From a virus, in the IMG/VR virus record IMGVR_UViG_3300048672_001051, positions 124,001 through 188,000 of that record: DNA of 64,000 bases; one strand, 5' to 3'. This document shows positions 32,641 through 41,311 of the stretch, piece after piece (the first letter of the stretch is position 1; each line of letters opens with the position of its first letter). The notes below the pieces were generated by a model. That model was not told the origin of the DNA. It ran no database searches and saw only the letters and a program-made list of their open reading frames with translations. Position numbers and translations under genes: made by a program.

Positions 32641-34096
32641 ACCCAACGCCAAATACAATATTGGTGCTAGCAAAGCCTTTCGCTTCAAGCCGTTTGAAAA
32701 TTTCAGTAGCACGTTCAAATGTAATGCCATCGCCATAAATCATACCGATATGACTATCTAGTACTTTATAGCCAAGCTCGTTAACCGTGCCGCCGAATAA
32801 ATCCCAAAGAGCTTCAATTGTGCCTTTGTACTCAACATCAATTTCTTTTTCAACAAAAGACATTACTGCAGTTTTATGATTGAGCTGATAATAATTTGGA
32901 GCTGCACGAACCCACGTTAATTCATTAGCAGTCACAACCCACAGCTTATCATCCCATTTAAAAGACATTGTGTAAGTAGTCACACCTTCTTTATTAGTTG
33001 GTGTGGTAGCTTCGACTTTGTTTGCAATACGCATTTTACAAACACTTAAAAATTCATCAAAAGTCTCAGCAGACTCTTTTGAAATTTCAATGTATTGCAA
33101 ATTTGTACCTGTAATGATATCGACAGGATTGCCGGAATCACCACGAATAACAAATTTGCCATCACGCGACATAATTTTGTCTTTGTGAATTGGTAAAATG
33201 TTTTCAATAACATTCCAATAGTCATAACTGTCAGCTACATAGCTGACAATACCCGTTTTGAATTGATTCAATACGTAGTCAATATACTTGACTTCACCAT
33301 CGTACTTATCATCAGGGTTAGACATTGTAATACCTAAAGTGGTAACACTATGCTCACCAGCTGGGACTGAATAGGCAATAGGTTGTTTTGAAATATCAGC
33401 ATTATAGTACTGTTCTAAGTACATGATTGCAGGCATATTATCTGAGCCCAAAGAGCTTAGAAGAAAACCTGCACCATTTGCTGCTGAACTTTCAAAACCA
33501 CTTTGACCGCGGAATGAAAAATCATGCAATTGAAAATCTACACCATCTGTTGAACCAGTGGTTTTGATTGCTGCCGCATTAGCTAAAATACGGAACAATC
33601 GGCCAACAGTTGCAACTGTCATTGGCTTCCAAATCTGAGCACTCAAGATAGTCTCAAGATAATTTGGAAGCCACTGAAAATCTGGATGAGTATTTTTTAT
33701 AGTAAACAGTGGAATGTTTGGTTGTACTAAGGAACCTTCAGGCAAGCCTTTGATTTCAATAGGTAAATAGCCCAAATCATGCAACTGTTCAAAATGCGAG
33801 TAATCACTCATACCGATGTATGGCGTGAGTACACGTTTCATCTCAGCGATAACTTCATCTTTTGGCTGATTAAAAAATGTGTCATTCCACATATTGTGAA
33901 AAATTTCTTTGATAGCTGCTTGCAAACCAAAGAAAACAATTTGATCATCAAACAACGGATAAAGTTGTTTCAAATAATGCGTAAATCGAGCAGTAAAGTT
34001 CGAATAAATCTGCTGTGTACCTGGAGTGGTAAACTGAATATGACTCAATTTGTATGAGTCTGTTAGTAGTGCTGCAAAAGCTGGAGTTAACTTCAT
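32641..34096 (-). CDS. nadV: nicotinamide phosphoribosyltransferase, exon 1
   Basis: 485 codons plus one base. Family marks: SYKLSH near the start, FRGQSGFESSAANGAGF, PAGEHSVTT, SRDGKFVIRGDSG (PRPP site), GGTVNELGYKVLDSHIGMIYGDGIT, ending NIVFGVG. Read unspliced, the ORF stops at 32621 after six intron codons. The spliced enzyme would be 581 residues. Reaction: nicotinamide + PRPP to NMN; related phage enzymes (Namat) instead use ADP-ribose pyrophosphate and give NAD+ directly. Ten bases downstream of the Prs-like gene. Confidence 0.92.
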
Positions 34097-34105
34097 AAAA
34101 ATCTC

Positions 34106-34933
34106 TTAAAAATCATTAGCTGTTTTAACAAACATAGTATTAATCATACCATGCCAATTATAATAAGCATAAACCATGTCAATATCTACAAGCAGAGGTT
34201 CGAGACCTTTACTGAAAATACCATGAGTAATGTATAGTGTAACAGTTTTAGCGCCAGCTTCTTTTAAAGCTTTAGCTAGTTGGATAAAAGTCCAACCACC
34301 GTCGCAGATATCATCTGCAATTAAAACATCCAAACCGTCAACAGGATCAGTTACACGAGTACCTGTGATTGCACCAGTAGTGACATCACGGTCTTTCAAT
34401 GCAACAATTAACTTGTTGACGCCAAGAGCTTTGCTAACATTTAAACACTTTTTATAAGCACCAGCATCTGGACTAATAATAGCGTCAAAAGTTTTTCCAA
34501 AGTCGAATGTTTTAATACACTCATATTGATTTATAACATAAGAGTTATTAATTAAAGCTGGAGCAACATCACTGTGAGGATCAGTTACTATAACTTTAGG
34601 AAGATTGAAGCTATTTAGCAATTCTGCAAATAACTTTAAACTTTGAGCATCACCTTCAACCATTGCACGATCTTGACGTGCAAAAGAGATATATGGCAGA
34701 TATAACACAATATCAGAAGATGTTGATTTGAGGACGCTTAAGACTTGGAGCAATGCAAGAACGCCACTGGAATCTTTTATTTTCGCAGTAACATTAAAGC
34801 TATCACAAGTGTTAGCAGCCCCTAGAGTGACTTGTACTTCTCCAGCTGAGAAAGTTTTGCAACTCACCTCAAGTGGGATTGTTGTTTGAAGTCCTTTGAG
34901 ACGACCAACAACGGTAATTAATGATTTCATCAT
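34106..34933 (-). CDS. ribose-phosphate pyrophosphokinase-like protein (Prs or Adps type)
   Basis: 275 residues, shorter than bacterial Prs (about 315). Motifs: YLPYISFARQDR (ATP loop), VTDPHSD (metal), ISPDAGAYKKC, and the PRPP-loop-like VLIADDICDGGWTF. Prs makes PRPP from ribose-5-phosphate. The homologous phage Adps enzymes of the NARP1 NAD+ rebuilding pathway pyrophosphorylate ADP-ribose. The direct pairing with nadV supplies its co-substrate in either case. Sequence reading cannot tell the two apart. Confidence 0.85.
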   Translation of the reverse strand: MMKSLITVVGRLKGLQTTIPLEVSCKTFSAGEVQVTLGAANTCDSFNVTAKIKDSSGVLALLQVLSVLKSTSSDIVLYLPYISFARQDRAMVEGDAQSLKLFAELLNSFNLPKVIVTDPHSDVAPALINNSYVINQYECIKTFDFGKTFDAIISPDAGAYKKCLNVSKALGVNKLIVALKDRDVTTGAITGTRVTDPVDGLDVLIADDICDGGWTFIQLAKALKEAGAKTVTLYITHGIFSKGLEPLLVDIDMVYAYYNWHGMINTMFVKTANDF

Positions 34934-35005
34934 AATTCCTGTAGAAGTTGTCTATATGATAGATACTAAAACAATACCTATCAGATAACCGCCTTATACA
35001 AAAAG

Positions 35006-35042
35006 AGTGGGGGGGTTGATTTAAAAAATCAATCCCCCCACT
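35006..35042 (-). terminator. intrinsic terminator
   Basis: A 15-bp near-perfect stem with a run of seven G on the plus strand (CCCCCC on minus), followed on the minus strand by CTCTTTTTG, just after the TerC-like stop. Confidence 0.8.
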
Positions 35043-35047
35043 TCAAA

Positions 35048-36031
35048 TTATTTAGCTTTTAAAGACTTAACAACAGCAATACCGATAAATACAATACCGA
35101 GAACTGCAGCTAAAAACTCATTAACATGGCTAAAAATTGAATAAAACATAATACCAACTAGACCTAAGATAGCCCAGAATGCACCATGTTCAAGATATTT
35201 CAGTGTTGAAATACGTTGATTATCAAGCAGTTGCAATGTAAAACTACGTACAAACATTGCACCAATACCTAGACCTAGCATAATAATAAAGATGTTGGTA
35301 CTAACAGCAAAAGCTGCTACAACGCCATCTAAACTGAAAGATGCATCAACAAGCTCAAGATAAAGCAAACCAACAACACCTTGTCGAATTACACCATCTG
35401 CAGTTCCATCAGAGAGTTTATCTGAAATGAAATGCAGTGCATAAAATGACACCATACCGATGGCTGCTGCGATAACTACTTCAACGCCAAAATATGCTTG
35501 ATAAAATCCATAAACAAATGCTGCAAGCGCAACGGAAGTTACCAGCAATGGTTGGCGAAGTTTTTGAAATAATGTTTCAAACTTAGGAAACAAGTGGTCT
35601 TCTTTATCTTTATTAATAAAGAAACCCATAGCAACACAAAGAAGAAACATACCGCCAAAAGCTGCAATCTGAGGATGAACTGATTGCAAAACTTCACCAT
35701 AGTGTTTTGAATCGTTAACTGCCATATTGAAAGTTTCAATCAAGCCTAAGCTTGCAGCAGAACTAACAATTACCAGTGGGAACACAAAACGCATACCAAA
35801 GACGGCGATAGGTAAACCAACCCAAAGGAAAATTTTACGCCATTTATCATTCCAATTTTTCAAAATTGTCATGTTAAAAACAGCATTATCCAATGATACA
35901 GAGGTTTCAACAAGGCCTAGCATTAAAACGCTAAGCAAGCCTGCCAGTCCAAAAAAATAAAAAGCAACAATTGCAGCAAAGATTGTTGCAAAAAAGGACG
36001 CAGTATGATACTTACGGATTTGATCAAACAT
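35048..36031 (-). CDS. TerC/DUF475-like integral membrane protein
   Basis: 327 residues from ATG 36031. About 8-9 hydrophobic segments. The signature GLVETSVSLDNAVFN near residues 39-53 and a second ELVDASFSLDGVVAAFA near 220 are the paired acidic motifs of the TerC/DUF475 family. These proteins are metal-transport or stress-complex membrane anchors, and in tellurite operons TerC binds the TerB/TerD module. A terminator follows. A third Ter-type gene in this window. Confidence 0.85.
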   Translation of the reverse strand: MFDQIRKYHTASFFATIFAAIVAFYFFGLAGLLSVLMLGLVETSVSLDNAVFNMTILKNWNDKWRKIFLWVGLPIAVFGMRFVFPLVIVSSAASLGLIETFNMAVNDSKHYGEVLQSVHPQIAAFGGMFLLCVAMGFFINKDKEDHLFPKFETLFQKLRQPLLVTSVALAAFVYGFYQAYFGVEVVIAAAIGMVSFYALHFISDKLSDGTADGVIRQGVVGLLYLELVDASFSLDGVVAAFAVSTNIFIIMLGLGIGAMFVRSFTLQLLDNQRISTLKYLEHGAFWAILGLVGIMFYSIFSHVNEFLAAVLGIVFIGIAVVKSLKAK

Positions 36032-36118
36032 GATAGAACTCTGATTTAACGCCAAGAAAGCCACGCGTTGTTGCCACTTTATACGTTTCACCTGTTAAGG
36101 TAGTGGGTTTTAACTGCA

Positions 36119-36514
36119 TTAATGGAGTAAGCTAAACAATTTACTGTTTTCTTCGCAGTAATTTGAATGCTGCGGGTTTAACAACGTTTCTTTTGTAACA
36201 AAAAAGACATAACCTAGTTTGGTCAAATCTATGTTATCAAAAGCAGGCCCTTGATATTTATAGACCATAATCATAACATCTGTGGTATGTTTTAAAAGAA
36301 AACGAACATGCTCAACTTCTAAAGCAATACCTAGATCTAGATGTACTTTACGGACTAGTCCATGCCAGTAATTTTCATAAGGCCCTAGAAGACCTCCAGG
36401 CAACCTGAATTTACCAGTAGTCTCATCACGAACTACAAGAATTAATCCTTCAGGTGTTTCGTGATACAAACAACTGGCTGCATCAATATTAGTCGTAGTC
36501 ATAGTCGTAGTCAT
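36119..36514 (-). CDS. Nudix-like protein with degenerate catalytic box
   Basis: 131 residues with the Nudix fold outline: FRLPGGLLGPYENYWHGLVRKVHLDLGI. Against the G-x5-E-x7-R-E-U-x-E-E-x-G-U box, the REUxEE core reads RKVHLD, so the metal-binding glutamates are largely lost. It may bind rather than hydrolyse nucleoside diphosphate compounds such as ADP-ribose or NAD(H). Its N-terminal MTTTMTTT is encoded by the same DNA that gives the Asp/Tyr tail of the overlapping upstream gene. Confidence 0.65.
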   Translation of the reverse strand: MTTTMTTTNIDAASCLYHETPEGLILVVRDETTGKFRLPGGLLGPYENYWHGLVRKVHLDLGIALEVEHVRFLLKHTTDVMIMVYKYQGPAFDNIDLTKLGYVFFVTKETLLNPQHSNYCEENSKLFSLLH

Positions 36515-36680
36515 TATCGCGGCCTTTAGATTTCCGTTGACGAGACTTCAATCGTCGGTCATCACGACCTGGTTTTTGAAGCCATCCTTTTTGACCAGTC
36601 TTTGTAACTGGTTGTTCGTCAAGCTCTTGAAAACCTGAGTTTTCAAACAACTTAATTTCATTATTAAAATCATCAGACAT
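36489..36680 (-). CDS. small basic protein with Asp-Tyr tail
   Basis: 63 residues from ATG 36680. Lys/Arg-rich centre (DDRRLKSRQRKSKGR) and a DYDYDYD C-terminus. It overlaps the Nudix-like gene by 26 bases; the repeat GACTAC/GACTAT codes DYDYDYD here and TTT repeats there. Function unknown, perhaps nucleic-acid binding. Confidence 0.5.
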   Translation of the reverse strand: MSDDFNNEIKLFENSGFQELDEQPVTKTGQKGWLQKPGRDDRRLKSRQRKSKGRDNDYDYDYD

Positions 36681-37014
36681 GATAAGCAAGTCCTGGAATA
36701 CCTGTTGCATTTACAGCCATAGTGTCAATCTGAATTGGCGCGTCTTTCCAGTACAAATGCCGAGTCCACTGCTTACAAGCCAACACTTTAATTTTCAAAC
36801 CGCGGCTTACAAGCAATTCGTGAGTACTTCGAATTTCAAATGTGCGTTGGGGTAACCCCAAAGTTTTTGCAATAATTTGACACAACCCTGTAAATTCAGA
36901 GTAGGATAATTCGTTAACTTTGTTAACATTTACAAATTTAACGAAGTTGTCAGCAAAACGACACAAGTCTGATTCTGACCAACGAGGGCGGGGGTTTACT
37001 GCTAAGCGTGGCAT
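36673..37014 (-). CDS. hypothetical protein
   Basis: 113 residues from ATG 37014 (AAGG upstream). Arg/Trp-rich N-terminus, then a helical domain. No family recognised. Overlaps the next gene by 8 bases. Confidence 0.6.
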   Translation of the reverse strand: MPRLAVNPRPRWSESDLCRFADNFVKFVNVNKVNELSYSEFTGLCQIIAKTLGLPQRTFEIRSTHELLVSRGLKIKVLACKQWTRHLYWKDAPIQIDTMAVNATGIPGLAYHV

Positions 37015-37060
37015 AAGGGCTACCTTACATACTAAAAAAGAATGAACTACAACAACATGC

Positions 37061-37573
37061 TTAACGCAATGCAGCAAAAATCTGCATATACTCAGCTTGA
37101 TATTTTGAAATGCGAAGCAAACTTTGCTCAACAGTTTCAGAATTTTTAAAGCGACCAATAAGACTATTGTGAGTTAAGTCAGCAAGTTTGATATATTTAA
37201 CATATTCAAATTCTGCTGGAACTTCACAAATATTCTGAATATACTCTGCACGAGACATATCCGATTTTTTTGTCAAGAAGACTAAAGCTTGATCTAGCAG
37301 TAGAGCTACACGATCGCCTAAAATGCTCTCTAAGCCGTTAAATAGCTCTTGAGCTACAACTGGACTTAAATCTTCGTACACGTCGTGTAGAAGGGCTACG
37401 GCGGCAGCAAACTCGCTATAGTCTGGCAGAAGAGCCTCTGTAAATACAGCCACTGTTTCGCAATGGAAATAATAAGGCAAACCATCAGAAAGTTTTTTAG
37501 CTGAGAATTCACATCTTACAAATTCAAGTGCAAAATCGTCTAAACGATTTTTAGGCTTGTAAGTGATATACAT
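37061..37573 (-). CDS. HD-domain hydrolase, SpoT/MESH1-like
   Basis: 170 residues. His37 begins the HD set, LLHDVYED (H63/D64) is the HD dyad with following acidic pair, and YIKLADLTHN matches the (V/I)KLADR-x-HN motif of (p)ppGpp hydrolases. The size equals a stand-alone small alarmone hydrolase. A phage enzyme could cut host (p)ppGpp or a related alarmone such as (p)ppApp. Also possible: a nucleotide 5'-phosphohydrolase. Two bases after the preceding gene. Confidence 0.75.
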   Translation of the reverse strand: MYITYKPKNRLDDFALEFVRCEFSAKKLSDGLPYYFHCETVAVFTEALLPDYSEFAAAVALLHDVYEDLSPVVAQELFNGLESILGDRVALLLDQALVFLTKKSDMSRAEYIQNICEVPAEFEYVKYIKLADLTHNSLIGRFKNSETVEQSLLRISKYQAEYMQIFAALR

Positions 37574-37575
37574 GG

Positions 37576-38001
37576 CTATGATCCCATAACTAGTGGTCGA
37601 TAACTTTCAAAAAGATTTTTAATATCTGCAGTAACTGGCTCTAAAGCCAATGTTGTAGCAGAATAAAAACCATCTTTGTCAGTATACAAAATTGCCGATA
37701 AATTTAAGTTATCACGAATATATTCGTGAAGACTAGAGACTGTGTCTGGCGCTACTAGCAAGATTAACTCTGGTTGCCGTTTACTAGGACTTCCATAAAG
37801 TAAACCAGCTTCATAAGCAGCCATAGCAATATGCTTTAAATAAACTTGAACAGGTAAACCTTTATTTACAAAAATATGCAAATATGTAGGCTCTTGTCCA
37901 AGCATGTCGCCAACAAAGTTGTTGGTAAACTTATCAGCAGTTAGCAACGCTTGGTCTGGTAGGATACCAGAAGTTGGAAATTCCATAGCAGTAGCTGGCA
38001 T
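37576..38001 (-). CDS. hypothetical protein
   Basis: 141 residues, mixed alpha/beta. No motif. Ends 2 bases before the HD gene start and begins 2 bases after the channel gene, so it belongs to the same operon. Confidence 0.6.
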   Translation of the reverse strand: MPATAMEFPTSGILPDQALLTADKFTNNFVGDMLGQEPTYLHIFVNKGLPVQVYLKHIAMAAYEAGLLYGSPSKRQPELILLVAPDTVSSLHEYIRDNLNLSAILYTDKDGFYSATTLALEPVTADIKNLFESYRPLVMGS

Positions 38002-38003
38002 GT

Positions 38004-38384
38004 TTAAAGTCCTCTGACTTTACAGATTGTTTGTTTGATTTCAATTAAATCATCTTTGATTTGTTCCTGTTCTTCGTGAGTAAAAATATCACGATCAACA
38101 ATAACTTTTGTAATCATATTTGCAATAATGCAAGGAATGATTACAAATATCCAAAAATGACCTAAAAGAATAGTTAAAACTTTACCTAAAACAGTGTGTG
38201 GTGATATATCTCCATAACCAATAGTTAATGAAGTTATGCAAGCCCACCAAAGGCTGTTGAACAACGTCTCATGCTCAACAATTGAGTAAACAACAGTGCT
38301 TAAAACAAGGCTTAGCCCGTATGTAAAAAATAACAGGCTGAGATTGTTTGAAAGCTTTGTAAACAGCTTTATAAATGAGGACAT
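38004..38384 (-). CDS. two-TM potassium channel
   Basis: 126 residues: TM1 about 15-35, pore helix WWACITSL, selectivity filter TIGYGD at 54-59, TM2 about 66-92 and a charged C-terminal helix. TxGYG is the K+ filter signature, so this is a minimal pore-domain channel of the KcsA/Kcv size. It would form a tetramer in the inner membrane and could depolarise the infected cell. It overlaps the phosphatase gene by 16 bases. Confidence 0.9.
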   Translation of the reverse strand: MSSFIKLFTKLSNNLSLLFFTYGLSLVLSTVVYSIVEHETLFNSLWWACITSLTIGYGDISPHTVLGKVLTILLGHFWIFVIIPCIIANMITKVIVDRDIFTHEEQEQIKDDLIEIKQTICKVRGL

Positions 38385-38824
38385 TTTGGATTGTGATCTT
38401 GAAAATGATCAAACAGTAGTGTAAATACGCGACTGTTATAAGTTTCAAAACGATACGATGGAATATGATTAAGTTTTACAGGCAATTTTAAAAGTTCAAT
38501 TACATCTTTAATGAACAAAACAATTGCAGCAGAACGACTTATACCCATTAAACAATGTACATAAATATTGTCGTAAGGTTTTAAATCACCATTCACATCA
38601 AAAACGAGATCGTAGATTACCTTAGCATGCTTTGTTGTGAAACTAAAGTGATCATCTTCAAAGATTAACTGTGCACTAGCCGCAAATTTGTCACCTAAAT
38701 CAAAACGATTATCAGGTTTGGTGATAACAGAAATTGCAAGAGTTTTAGACAAATCTAAATTACCTTGCATAATTTTTTCACCAAAAACATATTGTGAAAA
38801 AAAGTCAATATTTAAATTTTTCAT
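38369..38824 (-). CDS. dual-specificity/tyrosine phosphatase
   Basis: 151 residues. The P-loop HCLMGISRS has the catalytic Cys91 and Arg97 (C-x5-R). An upstream Asp-containing loop (DVNGDLKPYD) could hold the general acid. Size and layout fit dual-specificity phosphatases (DSPc-like). Targets are unknown. Operon with channel and HD hydrolase, suggesting a signalling or physiology-control unit. Confidence 0.82.
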   Translation of the reverse strand: MKNLNIDFFSQYVFGEKIMQGNLDLSKTLAISVITKPDNRFDLGDKFAASAQLIFEDDHFSFTTKHAKVIYDLVFDVNGDLKPYDNIYVHCLMGISRSAAIVLFIKDVIELLKLPVKLNHIPSYRFETYNSRVFTLLFDHFQDHNPKCPHL

Positions 38825-38826
38825 CG

Positions 38827-39249
38827 TTAAGGCTCCAACCGTAGCTGCTCTTTTAAAAAAGAATAGTTAGGATATTTTTCAAATTGAATACAATGCCAAA
38901 CATTAGGCGTATCGGAATATTGCAGGATATTAGTAATAGTTCCAACACGCCCATGATACATTGAACCTGGATAATAAATTTTCACGTTATCATTAATTTT
39001 AAAAGACCGTGGTTGAGACGATGCAATTAAAATTTTTAAGAAATCTTCAGAGACTACTCGACAAGGCGGACTTCCAACTATTAAAGAAACAGTATTTTCA
39101 AAAATATCTAAACATTCAGTATTAGATATTTTTTTGAAAATACTGTAGCTACAAATTTCAAGTACACCATCAACTAAACGTTGTTTAGGTTGAATATAGT
39201 GCTGACCTTTCTTAACAAATAAGCTGAGAGGGTTTGTTAGAGTACTCAT
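38827..39249 (-). CDS. hypothetical protein
   Basis: 140 residues from ATG 39249 (AAAGG upstream). The C-terminal half has a KOW-like small-barrel pattern (YHGRVGTITNI). Not recognised. Two bases before the phosphatase gene. Confidence 0.55.
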   Translation of the reverse strand: MSTLTNPLSLFVKKGQHYIQPKQRLVDGVLEICSYSIFKKISNTECLDIFENTVSLIVGSPPCRVVSEDFLKILIASSQPRSFKINDNVKIYYPGSMYHGRVGTITNILQYSDTPNVWHCIQFEKYPNYSFLKEQLRLEP

Positions 39250-39269
39250 AAGAAGACCTTTAGAATAAA

Positions 39270-40481
39270 TCAAGCAAAGATTTTAATCCGTGCAATATTT
39301 TTCTTACCAAGTTGAACTACAACAGTTTGACCAGCTGTAAAAACAACAGTTGGTGTAGCAATAACACCATCAACTTTTACAGCACTATTTTTTAAAGCGT
39401 CCTTAGCCATTGCAGAGTTTTTAGCTAATTTAGCTCGTAGTAGTACACTACCAATAAACAACTGCTCCTGTCCTTCTAAAGATAGGCTGACTTCAGGCAT
39501 GTCCTCTGGTAGCTCACCATCCATGATGCGGTTGCCTGAGCTCTTGTGAGCATTGGCGGCGGCATCGGCGTCGTGGAAGCGTTCGATCAACTCTAATGCC
39601 AAGATGCGCTTGATCTCTTGCGGGTTACGGCCTGCTTGCATTTCGGCAAGTAGCGATTCGACTTCGCTCATGCTGCGGAAACTGAGCAGCTCGAAGTAAC
39701 GGGCGATCAGTGTGTCTGGCATGGAGAGGATTTTTTGATACATGCTGCCTGCGCTGTCGTGCACACCAATATAGTTGCCCAGTGACTTTGACATTTTTTG
39801 TACGCCGTCAAGTCCTTCTAGGATTGGGACGGTGATACAGACTTGTGGGGTTTGGTCGTAGCGCGATTGCAGGGTGCGACCCATCAATAGGTTAAAGGTT
39901 TGATCGGTTCCACCAAGTTCGACGTCAGCCTTGAGTGCAACAGAATCATAGCCTTGTACTAATGGGTACAAAAACTCGTGAATTGCAATCGGTTGTTGGT
40001 CGTTAAAGCGCTTACTAAAGTCATTACGTTCCATCATGCGGGAGACGGTTTGCTGACTGGCTAGACGAATCAGGTCGGCGGCGGACATGGCATCAAACCA
40101 TGTGCTGTTAAACACGACTTCGGTTTTGGCGGGATCCAGAATTTTAAACACTTGTTCTTGGTAGCTCTTGGCATTTTCGGCCACTTGTTCGCGAGTCAGT
40201 GGTGGGCGGGTAGCGCTTTTGCCTGTGGGATCGCCAATCATGCCGGTGTAGTCGCCAATCAAGAAGAGGACGTGGTGGCCAAGTTCTTGGAAGGTGCGTA
40301 GTTTGTTGATCAATACGGTATGACCCAAATGCAGGTCTGGTGCGGTGGGATCGAATCCGGCTTTGATGCGCAGCGGGCGATTTTCTTGCAGTTTTTTGAG
40401 CAGGTCTTCGCGCGAGATGATTTCGCTGGTGCCGCGTTCGATCAGGGCCAGTTGTTGCTCGGCTGGGAGAAAGGAGGTCAT
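39270..40481 (-). CDS. tyrS: tyrosyl-tRNA synthetase
   Basis: 403 residues, full bacterial length. Class I signature HLGH at 51-54, the Tyr-binding loop [18 protein letters not shown] and GGTDQTFN, and KMSKS near residue 230. A C-terminal S4-like domain ends it. Reaction: charging of tRNA-Tyr; the phage encodes its own tRNA-Tyr at 8671-8765. The first about 330 codons are clearly GC-richer and host-like, while the last about 70 are AT-rich like the phage, so the gene looks mosaic. The closest overall style is gammaproteobacterial TyrS. Confidence 0.95.
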   Translation of the reverse strand: MTSFLPAEQQLALIERGTSEIISREDLLKKLQENRPLRIKAGFDPTAPDLHLGHTVLINKLRTFQELGHHVLFLIGDYTGMIGDPTGKSATRPPLTREQVAENAKSYQEQVFKILDPAKTEVVFNSTWFDAMSAADLIRLASQQTVSRMMERNDFSKRFNDQQPIAIHEFLYPLVQGYDSVALKADVELGGTDQTFNLLMGRTLQSRYDQTPQVCITVPILEGLDGVQKMSKSLGNYIGVHDSAGSMYQKILSMPDTLIARYFELLSFRSMSEVESLLAEMQAGRNPQEIKRILALELIERFHDADAAANAHKSSGNRIMDGELPEDMPEVSLSLEGQEQLFIGSVLLRAKLAKNSAMAKDALKNSAVKVDGVIATPTVVFTAGQTVVVQLGKKNIARIKIFA

Positions 40482-40557
40482 GTTAATATGCTCAAGATGA
40501 CAGAAGCAATAGCAACTGTTTCAGAAGAATGAGCAATTAAAAAATAAGTTAAGATAA

Positions 40558-40638
40558 TCATGTGTCATCATCACAAGTAAAAGATTTAAAAAAGAATAAA
40601 GCTATAAAAATAGCTAGAGGATATTTTAGAAGTTTCAT
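40558..40638 (-). CDS. 26-residue signal-like peptide
   Basis: ATG at 40638 with AAAGG about 9 bases before, stop at 40558. Hydrophobic core (residues 7-20) and an FTCDDDT end. Could be a tiny membrane peptide. Confidence 0.4.
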   Translation of the reverse strand: MKLLKYPLAIFIALFFFKSFTCDDDT

Positions 40639-40669
40639 TTTGAATAGCCTTTGAGTCGTGGTATAACTT

Positions 40670-40960
40670 TTAATGGAAGTGTTGGTATAAAACAATCCCG
40701 ATACAATGAGTTAAAATAAGACAAATAAAATTAATTAAAAAATAATTTTTAAAAGTCTTTTGAGCATAGTATTCTCTATTAAAAATTAAAAAGAATACTA
40801 AAGCTTGTGCAAAACAGCTAAGTAAAATACCTACGTAAGTCAATTCTGGTGGTGGCGCAACAAATGCTAACCAACCAGAAATTGCAATAACATAGATAAT
40901 AACTCTGCCAAAAAGCATAATATTATTAAAAAAATTTGAAGGTTGTGCTGAAGAATTCAT
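40670..40960 (-). CDS. membrane protein
   Basis: 96 residues with three hydrophobic segments (about 14-32, 36-58 and 72-92). Not recognised. Two bases after the next small membrane gene. Confidence 0.6.
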   Translation of the reverse strand: MNSSAQPSNFFNNIMLFGRVIIYVIAISGWLAFVAPPPELTYVGILLSCFAQALVFFLIFNREYYAQKTFKNYFLINFICLILTHCIGIVLYQHFH

Positions 40961-40962
40961 TT

Positions 40963-41190
40963 TTAAATACTCTCAGAATACTTTAAAAGCCAATGACGAG
41001 TTACTGTACATTGATCAACTGGATAAGCTTTATCACCAATGAAGTAGATGTTTTTAATACGACTTACTTCAAAATTTAATACATACATTTTTTCAGTATT
41101 ACAAACAACTGTCAAAGGCATGATAATTAAATACAAAATAAAGAATATTCCAGCAGTAATCAAAACAAGTTTACTAATACTTTTAAACAT
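40963..41190 (-). CDS. small membrane protein
   Basis: 75 residues, one strong N-terminal span (about 6-27), then a soluble tail with two Cys that could be periplasmic. The ribosome site AAAGG lies in the last codons of the 26-residue ORF upstream. Confidence 0.6.
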   Translation of the reverse strand: MFKSISKLVLITAGIFFILYLIIMPLTVVCNTEKMYVLNFEVSRIKNIYFIGDKAYPVDQCTVTRHWLLKYSESI

Positions 41191-41194
41191 TGCG

Positions 41195-41275
41195 CTAACC
41201 TTTAGCTAAAAAATTATTAGTTGTAGCGCCAGAGTCGGCGTACATTCCGTTTTGTGTTAAAAGAACAGTACTCAT
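41195..41275 (-). CDS. 26-residue hypothetical peptide
   Basis: ATG at 41275, stop at 41195. Its final codons AAA GGT provide the ribosome site of the next gene. Polar, Thr/Asn-rich. Modest support. Confidence 0.35.
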   Translation of the reverse strand: MSTVLLTQNGMYADSGATTNNFLAKG

Positions 41276-41311
41276 ATCGGTAACACTTAATCAGGGTAGA
41301 GAGGAAAAGCT

